Part shown: piece by piece, positions 19,498 to 28,067 of the stretch
How the letters are laid out: every line of letters begins with the position of its first letter
Numbering within the stretch: the first letter of the stretch is position 1
NCBI RefSeq assembly: GCF_011045125.1
Contig: NZ_JAAKZF010000023.1
Location: 16,681-80,680, forward strand
Direction of reading: 5' to 3'
Length of the DNA stretch: 64,000 bases
DNA from: Allomesorhizobium camelthorni
GTDB taxonomy: Bacteria > Pseudomonadota > Alphaproteobacteria > Rhizobiales > Rhizobiaceae
The notes under the pieces: generated by a model
The model's database searches: none
What the model was told of the DNA's origin: nothing
The model's input: only the letters and a program-made list of their open reading frames with translations
Program-made: the position numbers and the translations under genes

Positions 19498-20883
19498 ATG
19501 AAGTCCCCATCAGGTTCGACCGCCGAAGAAGCGGCGGCGTTTCTAAACCAGCACCCCGAGATCGAAGCGTTCGATATCGTGGTGACGGACGCCAATGGCG
19601 TCGGCCGGGGCAAGATCATCCGCCGCCACGAGCTTGCCGCCATTTACGAGAGCGGCCGGCACATGCCGATCTCCATCCTCGGCCTCGACATCACCGGCGA
19701 GGATGTCCACGAGACAGGCCTGATCTGGGATTCCGGCGACGGCGATTTGCGCGCATGGCCTATCCCCGGCACGCTGAAGCCGCTCCATGGCACCAGCCCC
19801 GCGCGCGGTCAGGTGCTGATGTCGATGTACCATCTCGACGGTTCGCCGATGACCTCCGACCCGCGCCATGCCCTGGCGCGGCAGGTCCGGAAGCTGGCGG
19901 AAAAGGGCCTGCATCCGGCAGGCGCCTTCGAGCTCGAATTTTTCCTGCTCGCCAATGAGCGCGACGCGGAAGGCCGCGTGCAGCCGGCGGGCGCGGTGCT
20001 CGACGGCCGCAAGAGCGGCAAGACCGAGGTCTATTCGGTCGATCATCTGCACGGCATGGAGCCGCTGTTTTCCGACATCTACGCCGCGGCGAAGGTGCAG
20101 GGGATTCCGGCCGAGACCGTGATTTCCGAATATGCGCCGGGGCAGTACGAACTGACGCTGCACTACCGCAAGGACATCATGCAGGTCGCCGACGACCTCG
20201 TCATGCTGAAGCGTCTGGTGCGGGCTGCGGCGCGCAGGCACGGCGTCACCGCCTGCTTCATGGCCAAGCCGATCGAGAAATATGCCGGCTCCGGCATGCA
20301 CCTCCACGTCTCCATGCTGGACGATTCCGGCCGCAACATCTTTTCAGAGGCAGAAGAAGGAAAATGGGCGCCGGCGCTGCTCCATTCGCTCGGGGGCCTT
20401 GCGGCGACGATGCCGGAAGCCATGCTGGTGTTTGCGCCGCACGCCAATTCATGGCGGCGTTTCGTGGCGCAGTCCTACGCCCCGATCGCGCCGACCTGGG
20501 GCGTCAACAACCGCTCGGTGGCGCTGCGCGTGCCTGCCGGCGACGTAAAGAACCGCCGCATCGAGCACCGCCCGGCCGGCGTCGACACCAACCCCTACCT
20601 GGTTGCTGCGACCGTGCTCGCCGGCATTTCAAAGGGGCTGGATGAAAAGCTCGATCCCGGCCCGGAGACGACCGGCAACGGCTACGAGAACGCACCGAAA
20701 CTGCCCGGTGCGCCGGGTGACTGGCGCTCGGCGATCGAGGCCGCGGAGGCTTCCGAATTCCTGAAGGAAGCGCTCGGGCCGGATCTCCACCGTACCTTCA
20801 CGGCAATCAAGCACGCCGAGTATCTGCGCGTGGCCCGTACGGTGAGCGAGCTGGATTATCACCTCTACCTGCACGAGGTTTAA
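19498..20883 (+). CDS. Glutamine synthetase-family ligase (gamma-glutamyl-amine ligase type)
   Basis: 461 residues from the ATG at 19498. The N-terminal beta-grasp domain (residues about 20-110) and the catalytic domain are both present: ELEFFLL with the metal-binding Glu, SEYAPGQYELTL, GSGMHLHVS with the His/Glu-type site, and NNRSVALRVPAG with the substrate-binding Arg. HRPAGVDTNPYLVAATVLAG is typical of PuuA-like and other non-GlnA members, which lack the adenylylation-site tail. It likely joins glutamate to an amine using ATP. Amine substrate unknown; no puuB or puuC partner adjoins. Confidence 0.88.
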   Translation: MKSPSGSTAEEAAAFLNQHPEIEAFDIVVTDANGVGRGKIIRRHELAAIYESGRHMPISILGLDITGEDVHETGLIWDSGDGDLRAWPIPGTLKPLHGTSPARGQVLMSMYHLDGSPMTSDPRHALARQVRKLAEKGLHPAGAFELEFFLLANERDAEGRVQPAGAVLDGRKSGKTEVYSVDHLHGMEPLFSDIYAAAKVQGIPAETVISEYAPGQYELTLHYRKDIMQVADDLVMLKRLVRAAARRHGVTACFMAKPIEKYAGSGMHLHVSMLDDSGRNIFSEAEEGKWAPALLHSLGGLAATMPEAMLVFAPHANSWRRFVAQSYAPIAPTWGVNNRSVALRVPAGDVKNRRIEHRPAGVDTNPYLVAATVLAGISKGLDEKLDPGPETTGNGYENAPKLPGAPGDWRSAIEAAEASEFLKEALGPDLHRTFTAIKHAEYLRVARTVSELDYHLYLHEV

Positions 20884-20981
20884 GCGGAATAAGGGGATAG
20901 TTTACTTTTTACCCCTTGCGCGAGATCGACGCGGCCACTGCCTTTCGGGGGTAAGAAAGTAAACTGTCCCCGGCGTTCCGC
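20884..20981. repeat. 98-bp hairpin element with GTTTACTTT arms
   Basis: Left arm 20884-20915 and right arm 20947-20981 are nearly complementary: both contain GCGGAA at the ends, GGGGA(T/C)AGTTTACTTT and a CCCC end, with a few mismatches. The 31-base middle is unpaired. It immediately follows the stop of the ligase gene and may act as a terminator for it as well as being a dispersed repeat. Confidence 0.7.
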
Positions 20982-21034
20982 ATTCCGGAACCTCCTCCTG
21001 CCCCGCTCATTCCTGCAATGTGCGAGGTGAAGAG

Positions 21035-21727
21035 ATGATTGCGAGAATTTCTGCCGAGCCAGCTGCGCGCCACGCGAAGGCGGAGGTCAGGCACTGGCCG
21101 GAACCCAAGCCGACGGATGAGGGCGAAGGCGGCGACACGACCTCGATCGACGAGTTGCGTGAGGTAGCCGAGGCCTGCCGCCGCTGCGCGCTGTGGCGCG
21201 ATGCGACACAAACGGTGTTCGGCGAAGGCCGGCAGCAGGCAAGGGTGGTTTTCGTCGGCGAGCAGCCCGGCGACCAGGAAGACCTCGCCGGCAAACCGTT
21301 CGTCGGCCCGGCGGGCAGGGTTTTCGACCAGATTCTTGCGGAGGCCGATCTCGACCGCACGATCACCTACGTCACCAATGCGGTAAAACATTTCAAGTTC
21401 GAGCAGCGCGGCAAGAGGCGCATCCATTCCAAGCCGAATGCTGGAGAAATCCGGGCCTGCCGCTGGTGGCTGGACAATGAGCTGCGGCTGATTCAGCCCG
21501 ATCTTGTGGTGGCGCTCGGCGCGACGGCGGCGCAGTCGCTGCTCGGCAAGGCAGTCCCGATAACCAAGATGCGCGGCGACCTTGTGCAGCGCGAGGACGG
21601 CCTCCGCATCTACGTGACAATCCACCCGTCATTCATCCTGCGCATTCGCGAGCGGGCCGACAAGGAGGCCGAGCGCGCGCGGTTTTTGGACGACATGAAG
21701 GCGGTGAAGAAACTGATGGCGGCGTAA
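21035..21727 (+). CDS. UdgX-type uracil-DNA binding protein (family 4-like UDG)
   Basis: 230 residues from the ATG at 21035, preceded by GAGGTGA; a GTG 15 bases upstream is the alternative. Motif A is GEQPGDQEDLAGKPF (75-89), motif B is HPS (197-199). A loop KRRIHSKP carries the His at about 131 that, in UdgX of Mycobacterium, attacks deoxyuridine and leaves the protein covalently fixed to DNA. Iron-sulfur ligands Cys48, Cys51 and Cys142 are visible; at the place where family-4 enzymes have another Cys there is VKHF with His119. The gene stands alone between repeats. Confidence 0.9.
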   Translation: MIARISAEPAARHAKAEVRHWPEPKPTDEGEGGDTTSIDELREVAEACRRCALWRDATQTVFGEGRQQARVVFVGEQPGDQEDLAGKPFVGPAGRVFDQILAEADLDRTITYVTNAVKHFKFEQRGKRRIHSKPNAGEIRACRWWLDNELRLIQPDLVVALGATAAQSLLGKAVPITKMRGDLVQREDGLRIYVTIHPSFILRIRERADKEAERARFLDDMKAVKKLMAA

Positions 21728-21735
21728 ACGAAGAG

Positions 21736-21903
21736 GTGCGTCCTTCGAGGCTCACCCGCTCGCACCTCAGGATGAGGAGGTTGTTTGCGCTTCATAATCG
21801 GGTGTGTTCACATAATAATTTCGGGAGGGGCGGGAAGTTCGGGGGCCGAGCACCCGCCTCCCTCATCCTGAGGTGCGAGCGCAGCGAGCCTCGAAGGACG
21901 CAC
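21736..21903. repeat. Inverted pair of GTGCGTCCTTCGAGG repeats (family A, copy 1)
   Basis: Arms 21736-21777 and 21861-21903 are inverted copies of a 42-43-base unit that runs from GTGCGTCCTTCGAGGCTC to CACCTCAGGATGAGG. The arms differ only in the middle (CACCCGCT against CGCTGCGCT). The unit itself contains a short internal hairpin (GAGG...CCTC). The 83-base spacer has no gene. It lies between two convergent genes. The same unit recurs at 23992-24156, and a shortened form at 56131-56285. Confidence 0.85.
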
Positions 21904-21910
21904 CCGGCCC

Positions 21911-23197
21911 TCACCTCACCAGAATCGCCCTCAGATCATTCACATTCGTCCCCGTCGGCCCCGGCACAAACAAATCGCCAACCGCGTTGAACGCCGTCCA
22001 GGCGTTGTTGCCGGCGAGCATGGCCTTGGCGTCGACGCCGGCCGCACGCATGCGCGCGACGCTCGAACCGTCGGCAAAGGCGCCGGCATTGTCTTCCGAG
22101 CCGTCGATGCCATCTGTATCGGCGGCCAGCGCCTGGACGCCGGCGACACCGTCGATGCCGAGCGCGAAGGCCAGCAAAAATTCGCTGTTACGGCCGCCCT
22201 TGCCTTTCGCCCGCAGCGTCACGGTGGTCTCGCCGCCCGACAGGATCATCACCGGCTTCCTGAACGGTCGGTCGCGGGTAGCGATCTCGCGCGTGATCGC
22301 CGCATGCACGGAGCCCACGTCGCGCGCCTCGCCTTCGATCGAATCCGACAGGATGACAGCCTCCACGCCTTGCTTCTTTGCCTCCGCAGCGGCGGCTTCC
22401 AGCGAGACGGCGGCCGAGGCGATGACGCGCACCTTGTTGCGCGAAAAACGCGGATCGTGCGGCCGCGGCGCGTCGGCGGCTTCCGAGTTGAGATGCGCCA
22501 TCACCGCTGCCGGCAGCTTCATGCCGTAGGTGTTTATCAGGCTCAGCGCAGTCTCACGGTTGCCGATATCCGGGATGGTCGGACCCGAAGCAACAAGGGC
22601 CGGGTCGTCACCGGGAATGTCGGACACGACGAGCGAAACCACGCGCGCCGGCGAGGCGGCGGCGGCGAGGCGACCGCCCTTGATCGTGGAGACATGCTTG
22701 CGGATGGTGTTCATCGCGAAAATGGGCGCGCCGGAGGCGAGCAGCGCCTCATTGACGGCGATCTCGTCCGCCAGCGTCAGCCCTTCGGGCGGCGACGGCA
22801 GCAGCGCCGACCCGCCGCCGGAAATCAGCGCAATGACCAGATCGTCTGCGGTCAGGCCAGAAACCTTTTCGAGCAGCCGCCGCGACGCTTCAAGACCTGC
22901 GGCGTCCGGTACCGGATGCGCCGCCTCGATGATCTCGATGCGCTCGCATCTGGCTGCGTAGCCGTAGCGCGTGATGACTACTCCTTCCAGCGGCCCGTCC
23001 CAGACTTTCTCGAACGCCGCCGCCATCTGTGCAGAGCCCTTGCCCGCGCCGACGACGATGGTGCGGCCCTTCGGCTTTTCCGGCAGATGTTTGCGGATTG
23101 TCAGTTCCGGATCCGCGGCCGCAACGGCCGCGTTGAAGACGGCGGTGAGGAGAGATTTGGGATCGATGGTCAAGAGCGTGTCCCCATGGTCCAGCAC
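21911..23197 (-). CDS. Glycerate 2-kinase (MOFRL family)
   Basis: 428 residues if read from the GTG at 23197 (weak ACAGG upstream); a TTG 24 bases in is the other candidate. The family hallmarks are ISGGGSALLPSPPEG, MNTIRKHVSTIKGGRLA, VVSDIPGDDPALVASGPT and the C-terminal MOFRL region LSGGETTVTLRAKGKGGRNSEF. The enzyme phosphorylates D-glycerate to 2-phosphoglycerate and so feeds glycolate, tartronate semialdehyde or hydroxypyruvate carbon into glycolysis. Older annotation calls it hydroxypyruvate reductase (TtuD). It stands alone, bracketed by repeats of two different families. Confidence 0.92.
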   Translation of the reverse strand: MLDHGDTLLTIDPKSLLTAVFNAAVAAADPELTIRKHLPEKPKGRTIVVGAGKGSAQMAAAFEKVWDGPLEGVVITRYGYAARCERIEIIEAAHPVPDAAGLEASRRLLEKVSGLTADDLVIALISGGGSALLPSPPEGLTLADEIAVNEALLASGAPIFAMNTIRKHVSTIKGGRLAAAASPARVVSLVVSDIPGDDPALVASGPTIPDIGNRETALSLINTYGMKLPAAVMAHLNSEAADAPRPHDPRFSRNKVRVIASAAVSLEAAAAEAKKQGVEAVILSDSIEGEARDVGSVHAAITREIATRDRPFRKPVMILSGGETTVTLRAKGKGGRNSEFLLAFALGIDGVAGVQALAADTDGIDGSEDNAGAFADGSSVARMRAAGVDAKAMLAGNNAWTAFNAVGDLFVPGPTGTNVNDLRAILVR

Positions 23198-23218
23198 CCT
23201 GTGGCTAGGCTCGGAGTC

Positions 23219-23389
23219 CTACGTTGCCCCCCTCTGGCCTGCCGGCCATCTCCCCCACAAGTGGGGAGATTGGCTGCCATCCACGCCGGCGCCCTCTCTG
23301 CCACGTTGACGGTTGGCGAAACACGGGCGGCCGGCTGATCTCCCCCCTTGTGGGGGAGATGGCCGGCAGGCCAGAGGGGGGCAACGTAG
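23219..23389. repeat. Inverted pair of CCCCCTCTGGCCTGCCGGCC repeats (family B, copy 1)
   Basis: Arms 23219-23270 and 23338-23389 are inverted copies, 52 bases long with a single mismatch. Each arm includes a CCTGCCGG core and its own small hairpin (TCTCCCCCA...GGGGAGA). The 67-base spacer holds no gene. It fills the gap between glycerate kinase and the UPF0303 gene. A second pair of the family lies between xdhA and xdhB (31723-31871). Confidence 0.88.
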
Positions 23390-23411
23390 AGCACCATCAT
23401 GTAAACGGAAC

Positions 23412-23912
23412 TCAACTTGCAGCCGCGAGCGCCAACTCGCGCCGATCCCGCCCCAGACAATCGCACAGAGCGTCGATGATGATGCCGTGGTCCTGCCTCT
23501 GCGGCAGGCCCGAAACCGCGATGACGCCAATGACGCCGGCGCCTTTGACGCGGATAGGGAAACCGCCGCCGGCCAGCACGTACTCGGACGCCGAAAGCCC
23601 GTAGCGCTCTGCGAACAGGGCGCTTTCGCCACCCTGCTCGAGCATCATCCGATAGGTGCTCTTGAGGAACATCTTGACGACGTTGCGCTTCCTTCGCGCC
23701 CAGTCGGCATTGGAGCCCGTCGAGCCCGGCAGCGCGCAATAGAAAAGCGCCCGGTCCCAAAGCCTGATGTCGACGATGATCGGCCAGTTTTCGGCCAAGG
23801 CTCGTGTACGCAGCGCCGAGCCGATCTCGAACGCCGTCGCCTCGTCGAAGGCGTCAAACACCAGTTCGGTTTCCTGAACCTTGATCTTCTCAATATCGCC
23901 GGCAACGCTCAT
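23412..23912 (-). CDS. UPF0303 / HbpS-like domain protein
   Basis: 166 residues without signal peptide. The pattern AFEIGSALRTRALAENWPI, IVDIRLWDRALFYCALPG, NADWARRKRNVV and GGFPIRVKGAGVIGVIAVSGLPQ matches the UPF0303 family, a member of the HbpS/GlcG-like fold group. Some relatives have been linked to haem handling or complex assembly, but no catalytic residues are agreed, so I give no activity. It is flanked on both sides by repeat pairs and is not in an obvious operon. Confidence 0.85.
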   Translation of the reverse strand: MSVAGDIEKIKVQETELVFDAFDEATAFEIGSALRTRALAENWPIIVDIRLWDRALFYCALPGSTGSNADWARRKRNVVKMFLKSTYRMMLEQGGESALFAERYGLSASEYVLAGGGFPIRVKGAGVIGVIAVSGLPQRQDHGIIIDALCDCLGRDRRELALAAAS

Positions 23913-23991
23913 GACGCTCCTCCGAAAGCTCCGCTTTGACCGATCGTTATCCTTGGGTCAAGCATGGCGCGGCCGCAAGATTGCTCTTACG

Positions 23992-24156
23992 GTGCGTCCT
24001 TCGAGGCTCGCTACGCTCGCACCTCAGGATGAGGGAGATTGGCGCATCCCTCCTTCATCCTGAAGACCAGTGCGGGCGTCTCCGGATGAAAAGACTGTAG
24101 GCCACCCAACCTTCTTCATCCTGAGGTGCGAGCGCAGCGAGCCTCGAGGGACGCAC
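23992..24156. repeat. Inverted pair of GTGCGTCCTTCGAGG repeats (family A, copy 2)
   Basis: Arms 23992-24034 and 24115-24156 are inverted copies of the same unit as at 21736-21903, with scattered differences. The spacer contains a decayed inner partial copy (TTCATCCTGAAG near 24054). No gene is present in 23913-24169. Confidence 0.85.
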
Positions 24157-24169
24157 TATTCATTTGTTC

Positions 24170-25483
24170 CTACGCCACTATAACGCTCTTGGCCGGCTTG
24201 CCCGCGACATAGACCTCGCGCACGGCGCGGTCGTCGCCGAGCGTCTGCAGCAGGAAAAGCTCCTCGGCCAGCGTTTCGACTGTCTCCATGCGAAGCCGCA
24301 TGCCTGGCGTCGCGCGGCTGTCCAGCACGACTATGTCCGCATCGGTCCCGACATCGAGCGTGCCGACCTTGTCGGCGATCGACAGCGCCTCGGCATTGCC
24401 GCGCGTCATCTGCCAGAACGAGGCGAACGGATTGAGCTTCTCGCCGTTCAGCGCAACGACCTTGTAGCCCTCGTCCATGGTGCGCAGCATCGAATAGTTG
24501 GTGCCACCGCCGACATCCGTTGCCGTTGCTATCCGCAGGGGCTTCTCCCGCCGGCGGTAGCGCTGATAGTCGAACAGGCCGGAGCCCAGGAAAAGGTTGG
24601 AGGTCGGGCAGAAAACCGCCACCGAACCCGAATCCGACAGCGCGTCGGCTTCGCGCTCCGACAGATGGATGCAGTGGCCGAACAGGCTTTGCTTCCCGAG
24701 CAGCCCGTAGCGTTCATAGATGTCGGTGTAGTCCTTCGACCACGGATAGAGTTCCTGCGTGAACGCGATCTCGGCATGGTTTTCCGAGAGATGCGTCTGC
24801 ATATGCAGGTCCGGGTGCTCCCGCATCAGCGCGCTGGCCATCTCAAGCTGCTCGGGCGAGGATGTGATCGCGAAGCGCGGCGTGATCGCGTAGTGCTGCC
24901 GGCCCTTGCCGTGCCATTCCGCTATCAGCGCCTTCGAGTCGTCATAGCCCGACTGCGGCGTGTCGAGCACGCCTTCCGGCGCGTTGCGGTCCATCATCAC
25001 CTTGCCGGCGATGTTGAGCATATTTCGAGCGTGGCTCTCCTCGAAAAACGCCTCCGCCGATTGCTTGTGCACCGAGCAGTAGGCAGCGACGGTAGTGGTG
25101 CCGTGCCGCACCGTCTCGTCCAGGAACAGGCGCGCGATGTGCCGGCCATGCTGCGCATTGCGGAACTTCGTCTCCTCGGGAAACGTGTACTTGTTCAGCC
25201 AGTCGAGCAGTTCCGCACCGTAGGACGCGATGACCTGCATCTGCGGAAAATGCGCATGCGCGTCGATGAAGCCGGGCAGAACGAGATGCGGCCGGTGATC
25301 GATTTTTTCCGCGCCCTCGCCGGCCTGGCTTGCGACATCCGCATAGGCCCCGGCAGCTATGATCTTGCCGCCGCGCAGCAGCAGCCCGCCATCTTCTTCG
25401 TAGCGATAGGCGGCGTGGTCGTCGGTGGAATCGGGCCAGCGCAGGAAGGTGAGCGTGCGTCCGCGAAGCAGAAGATCGGTCAT
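24170..25483 (-). CDS. guaD: Guanine deaminase
   Basis: 437 residues from the ATG at 25483 (AAGG upstream); the 26 residues further upstream in frame are not conserved-looking. Amidohydrolase zinc motifs are in order: GFIDAHAHFPQ, HLSENHAEIAF, GHCIHLSEREADAL and TDVGGGTNYSML. The segment DWLNKYTFPEETKF is typical of guanine deaminase. It converts guanine to xanthine, the substrate of the XdhABC enzyme encoded at 28-33 kb. It lies downstream of puuD on the same strand with a 46-base gap, so one transcript is likely. Confidence 0.94.
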   Translation of the reverse strand: MTDLLLRGRTLTFLRWPDSTDDHAAYRYEEDGGLLLRGGKIIAAGAYADVASQAGEGAEKIDHRPHLVLPGFIDAHAHFPQMQVIASYGAELLDWLNKYTFPEETKFRNAQHGRHIARLFLDETVRHGTTTVAAYCSVHKQSAEAFFEESHARNMLNIAGKVMMDRNAPEGVLDTPQSGYDDSKALIAEWHGKGRQHYAITPRFAITSSPEQLEMASALMREHPDLHMQTHLSENHAEIAFTQELYPWSKDYTDIYERYGLLGKQSLFGHCIHLSEREADALSDSGSVAVFCPTSNLFLGSGLFDYQRYRRREKPLRIATATDVGGGTNYSMLRTMDEGYKVVALNGEKLNPFASFWQMTRGNAEALSIADKVGTLDVGTDADIVVLDSRATPGMRLRMETVETLAEELFLLQTLGDDRAVREVYVAGKPAKSVIVA

Positions 25484-25529
25484 GCGGAAAGCCTTGCTCG
25501 GATATGCGCAAATCTCATTGGAAAGGTGT

Positions 25530-26747
25530 TCACTCCCCCGCTCCTTCGAACCAGGCCGCAAGCAGCGCCCGCTCCTCGATGGTCATGGCGGTGACGTTGC
25601 CTGGCGGCATGGCGTGGCTGCGTCCGGCCTGCAGATAGATTTCCCGGGCATGCTCGGCAATCGTGGCGTCGGTTTCGAGGATCACGCCCTTCGGCGCCTG
25701 ATAGATGCCTTCATAGGACGGCTCCGTCGCATGACACATCGAGCAGCGGCCGAGCACGGTGTCGCGCACCGCCGGAAAATGCGTGGACGCGACAAATATC
25801 TCGCTGGCAGCTGCCTGCTTCGGCTCGCCAGTCAGGATCTTCGGCACGGTCGAGAGCCACATGATGACGATGAACAGCACCGCGGCCGCCAGCCAGGTCC
25901 AGGTCGGGTTGCCCTTGCGCGCATGCCGCGTGTTGAAGAAGTGCCGGATCAGCACGCCGATGATGAACACCAGCGAGGCGATCACCCAGTTGAACTGCGT
26001 TCCGAACGCCAGCGGATAATGGTTCGACAGCATCAGGAACAGAACGGGCAGCGTCAGGTAGTTGTTGTGCAGCGAGCGCGTCTTGGCGATCTTGCCGTAT
26101 CTTGGATCGGGCTTCCTCCCGGCGATCAGGTCGGCGACGACGATCTTCTGGTTCGGGATGATGACGAGGAAGACATTGGCCGACATGATGGTTGCGGTGA
26201 CGGCGCCGAGATGCAGGAAGGCGGCGCGGCCGGTGAAGAGTTGCGTGTAGCCCCAGGCCATGAACACCACCACCGCATAGAGCACCAGCATCAGCAGCGT
26301 GTCGCTCTTGGCGAGCGGCGACTTGCACAGAAGATCGTAGACGACCCAGCCAAGCCCGAGCGACGCGATCGATATGCCGATCGCCACCGGCGCGGAGACG
26401 TCGAGCACGTCGCGGTCGATCAGGAACAGGTCGGCGCCGGCGTAGTAGACCACGGCCATCAGCGCGAAGCCGCTCATCCAGGTGGCGTAAGATTCCCATT
26501 TGAACCAGGTCAAGTGCTCGGGCATCTCGGCTGGCGCGACCAGATATTTCTGGATGTGGTAGAAGCCGCCGCCATGGACCTGCCACTCCTCGCCATGCGC
26601 GCCTTTTGGCAGGCCGGGACGCTGGCGCAGGCCGAGGTCGAGCGCCACGAAGTAGAAGGACGAACCGATCCAGGCGATGCCGGTGATGACGTGCAGCCAG
26701 CGCACGGCGAAACTCAGCCAATCCCAGAAAATCGCGAAATCGGTCAT
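25530..26747 (-). CDS. puuD: Urate hydroxylase PuuD, membrane-bound with cytochrome c domain
   Basis: 405 residues from the ATG at 26747, which sits 6 bases after GGAAGG; an ATG two codons upstream is too close to that site. Residues 1 to about 300 have eight or so membrane segments with conserved WLHVITGIAWIGSSFYF and HNNYLTLPVLFLMLSNHYP. The C-terminal 90 residues form a monohaem cytochrome c with CSMCH and a distal MPPGN Met ligand. PuuD passes electrons from urate oxidation to the respiratory chain, giving 5-hydroxyisourate and no peroxide. It is divergent from the LysR gene. Confidence 0.94.
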   Translation of the reverse strand: MTDFAIFWDWLSFAVRWLHVITGIAWIGSSFYFVALDLGLRQRPGLPKGAHGEEWQVHGGGFYHIQKYLVAPAEMPEHLTWFKWESYATWMSGFALMAVVYYAGADLFLIDRDVLDVSAPVAIGISIASLGLGWVVYDLLCKSPLAKSDTLLMLVLYAVVVFMAWGYTQLFTGRAAFLHLGAVTATIMSANVFLVIIPNQKIVVADLIAGRKPDPRYGKIAKTRSLHNNYLTLPVLFLMLSNHYPLAFGTQFNWVIASLVFIIGVLIRHFFNTRHARKGNPTWTWLAAAVLFIVIMWLSTVPKILTGEPKQAAASEIFVASTHFPAVRDTVLGRCSMCHATEPSYEGIYQAPKGVILETDATIAEHAREIYLQAGRSHAMPPGNVTAMTIEERALLAAWFEGAGE

Positions 26748-26863
26748 GCCCATCCTTCCTGCCTGTCCGCGACTTTACGGCCTGCGATGCAAACGGAAAG
26801 AGGGCAGGTGTGCGATGACTTTCAAAAAAAACTGGAAAATAGTAGCGTCGCCTCCGAAACTCA

Positions 26864-27799
26864 GTGGAAGCCGGCAAATTGGCCTATCTCGACAACATCG
26901 CTGTCTTCGTCCGCGTCGTCGAATTGGGCAATCTGTCGGCGGCGGGCCGCGACATGCGCATTTCGCCCGCCGTGGCTTCCAACCGCATCAAGGAACTGGA
27001 GAAGCATCTCGGTGTGCGCCTGTTCAACCGCACCACGCGCCAATTGATGCCGACCGAGCAGGGCACGGTCTTCTATTCCGGCGCCAAGCAGGTGCTGGAA
27101 GCGATCGCCGAGGCCGAGGCCGCCGTCAGCGCGCTTTCCGGCCAGCCACGCGGCACGATCAAGGTGACCGCGCCGCTCGGCCTCGGGCGGCGGCTGATCG
27201 CGTCCGGCATTCCGGATTTCCGCGACAAATATCCCGACATCGAGGTGCGGCTCCGGCTTTCCGACCACAATGTCGACATTCTCAAGGAAGGCATCGATGT
27301 CGCCTTCCGGCTCGGCCTGATCGAGGATTCGAGCCTCAGAATGCGTGGCATCATGGAATGCGAGCGCGTGCTGGTGGCCGCGCCGAAATATCTCGAGGCG
27401 CGGGGCGAGCCGACTGAACCGCAGCAACTGGTCGACGACAGGCATGATTGCCTGATGTTGCGCTTTCCCGGCATGCGCGAATATTTCTGGACGCTGAAGA
27501 CGCGATCGGGCCCGGCCAAATTCGAGGTGCACGGGCCGTTCGATTCCGACGACGGCGATGTCCTGACCGGCTGGGCTCTGGCCGGCCGCGGCATCATCAA
27601 CAAGCCGCGCTTCGAGGTTGAGCCCTTCATCCGCGACCGCCGGCTGAAGATAATCCTCGCCGACACGCCGCCGACCCCGGTGCAGTTCGCCGCCGTCTAT
27701 CCGCACAAGAAGCTGCAGGATCCGAAGGTGCGCCTGCTGCTCGATTTCATGGCCGAGCGCTGCCAGCGTCTGATCCGGGATATTCTGGCGGGGAGGTAA
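26864..27799 (+). CDS. LysR-family regulator of the purine block
   Basis: 311 residues from the GTG at 26864; a TTG at 26879 is an alternative start and fits the usual family length better. The helix-turn-helix region is FVRVVELGNLSAAGRDMRISPAVASNRIKELEK, split here into recognisable parts LSAAGRDM and SPAVASNRI. The effector domain follows with PRGTIKVTAPLGLGRRLI. It is divergent from puuD and near the xdh operon, so it is the likely regulator. The upstream gap shares an 11-base word with the puuE promoter region. Confidence 0.9.
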   Translation: MEAGKLAYLDNIAVFVRVVELGNLSAAGRDMRISPAVASNRIKELEKHLGVRLFNRTTRQLMPTEQGTVFYSGAKQVLEAIAEAEAAVSALSGQPRGTIKVTAPLGLGRRLIASGIPDFRDKYPDIEVRLRLSDHNVDILKEGIDVAFRLGLIEDSSLRMRGIMECERVLVAAPKYLEARGEPTEPQQLVDDRHDCLMLRFPGMREYFWTLKTRSGPAKFEVHGPFDSDDGDVLTGWALAGRGIINKPRFEVEPFIRDRRLKIILADTPPTPVQFAAVYPHKKLQDPKVRLLLDFMAERCQRLIRDILAGR

Positions 27800-27809
27800 G
27801 GCGGATGCG

Positions 27810-28067
27810 CTACGAAGCTTTCAAATTCTGCAGCCCGCGCTCCAGCAATTCCCGCATGAACCGCTGATAGGGGATTCCGCGCTTCCTGGCCTCTGCCTTC
27901 AGCGTTGCCAACTGGCCTTCCGGAAGCCGCATATTGACCCGTGCGGTCTTGTTCTCGAACTCGAACCGGTAAGGCTTGAACTGGGAAAAATCGAGATCGG
28001 ACAGATCCTGTTCAAGGAAAGCCTCGGCTTCCTCATCGGTTGTCATGACTGGAACTTTCCGTTTCAT
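27810..28067 (-). CDS. CopG/BrnA-type antitoxin
   Basis: 85 residues from the ATG at 28067 (start MKRKVPVMTTDEEAEAFLEQ, the typical beginning of this antitoxin group). An ATG at 28046 is the other possibility. The C-terminal half, ARVNMRLPEGQLATLK then RGIPYQRFMRELLERGL, is a ribbon-helix-helix for DNA binding. It overlaps the toxin gene by 35 bases, toxin first. In this class the antitoxin neutralises the toxin and represses the shared promoter. Confidence 0.85.
   Translation of the reverse strand: MKRKVPVMTTDEEAEAFLEQDLSDLDFSQFKPYRFEFENKTARVNMRLPEGQLATLKAEARKRGIPYQRFMRELLERGLQNLKAS

Noticed and set aside
21736..24156. Clustered repeats as a CRISPR array
   Set aside because: The units are inverted pairs around non-uniform gaps, not direct repeats with equal spacers, and no cas gene is nearby.
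24164..25594. 476-codon plus frame over guaD
   Set aside because: Antisense of the guanine deaminase gene with all zinc motifs on the minus strand.
25425..27047. 540-codon plus frame over puuD
   Set aside because: Antisense of puuD; no motif, and its end overlaps the LysR gene in another frame.
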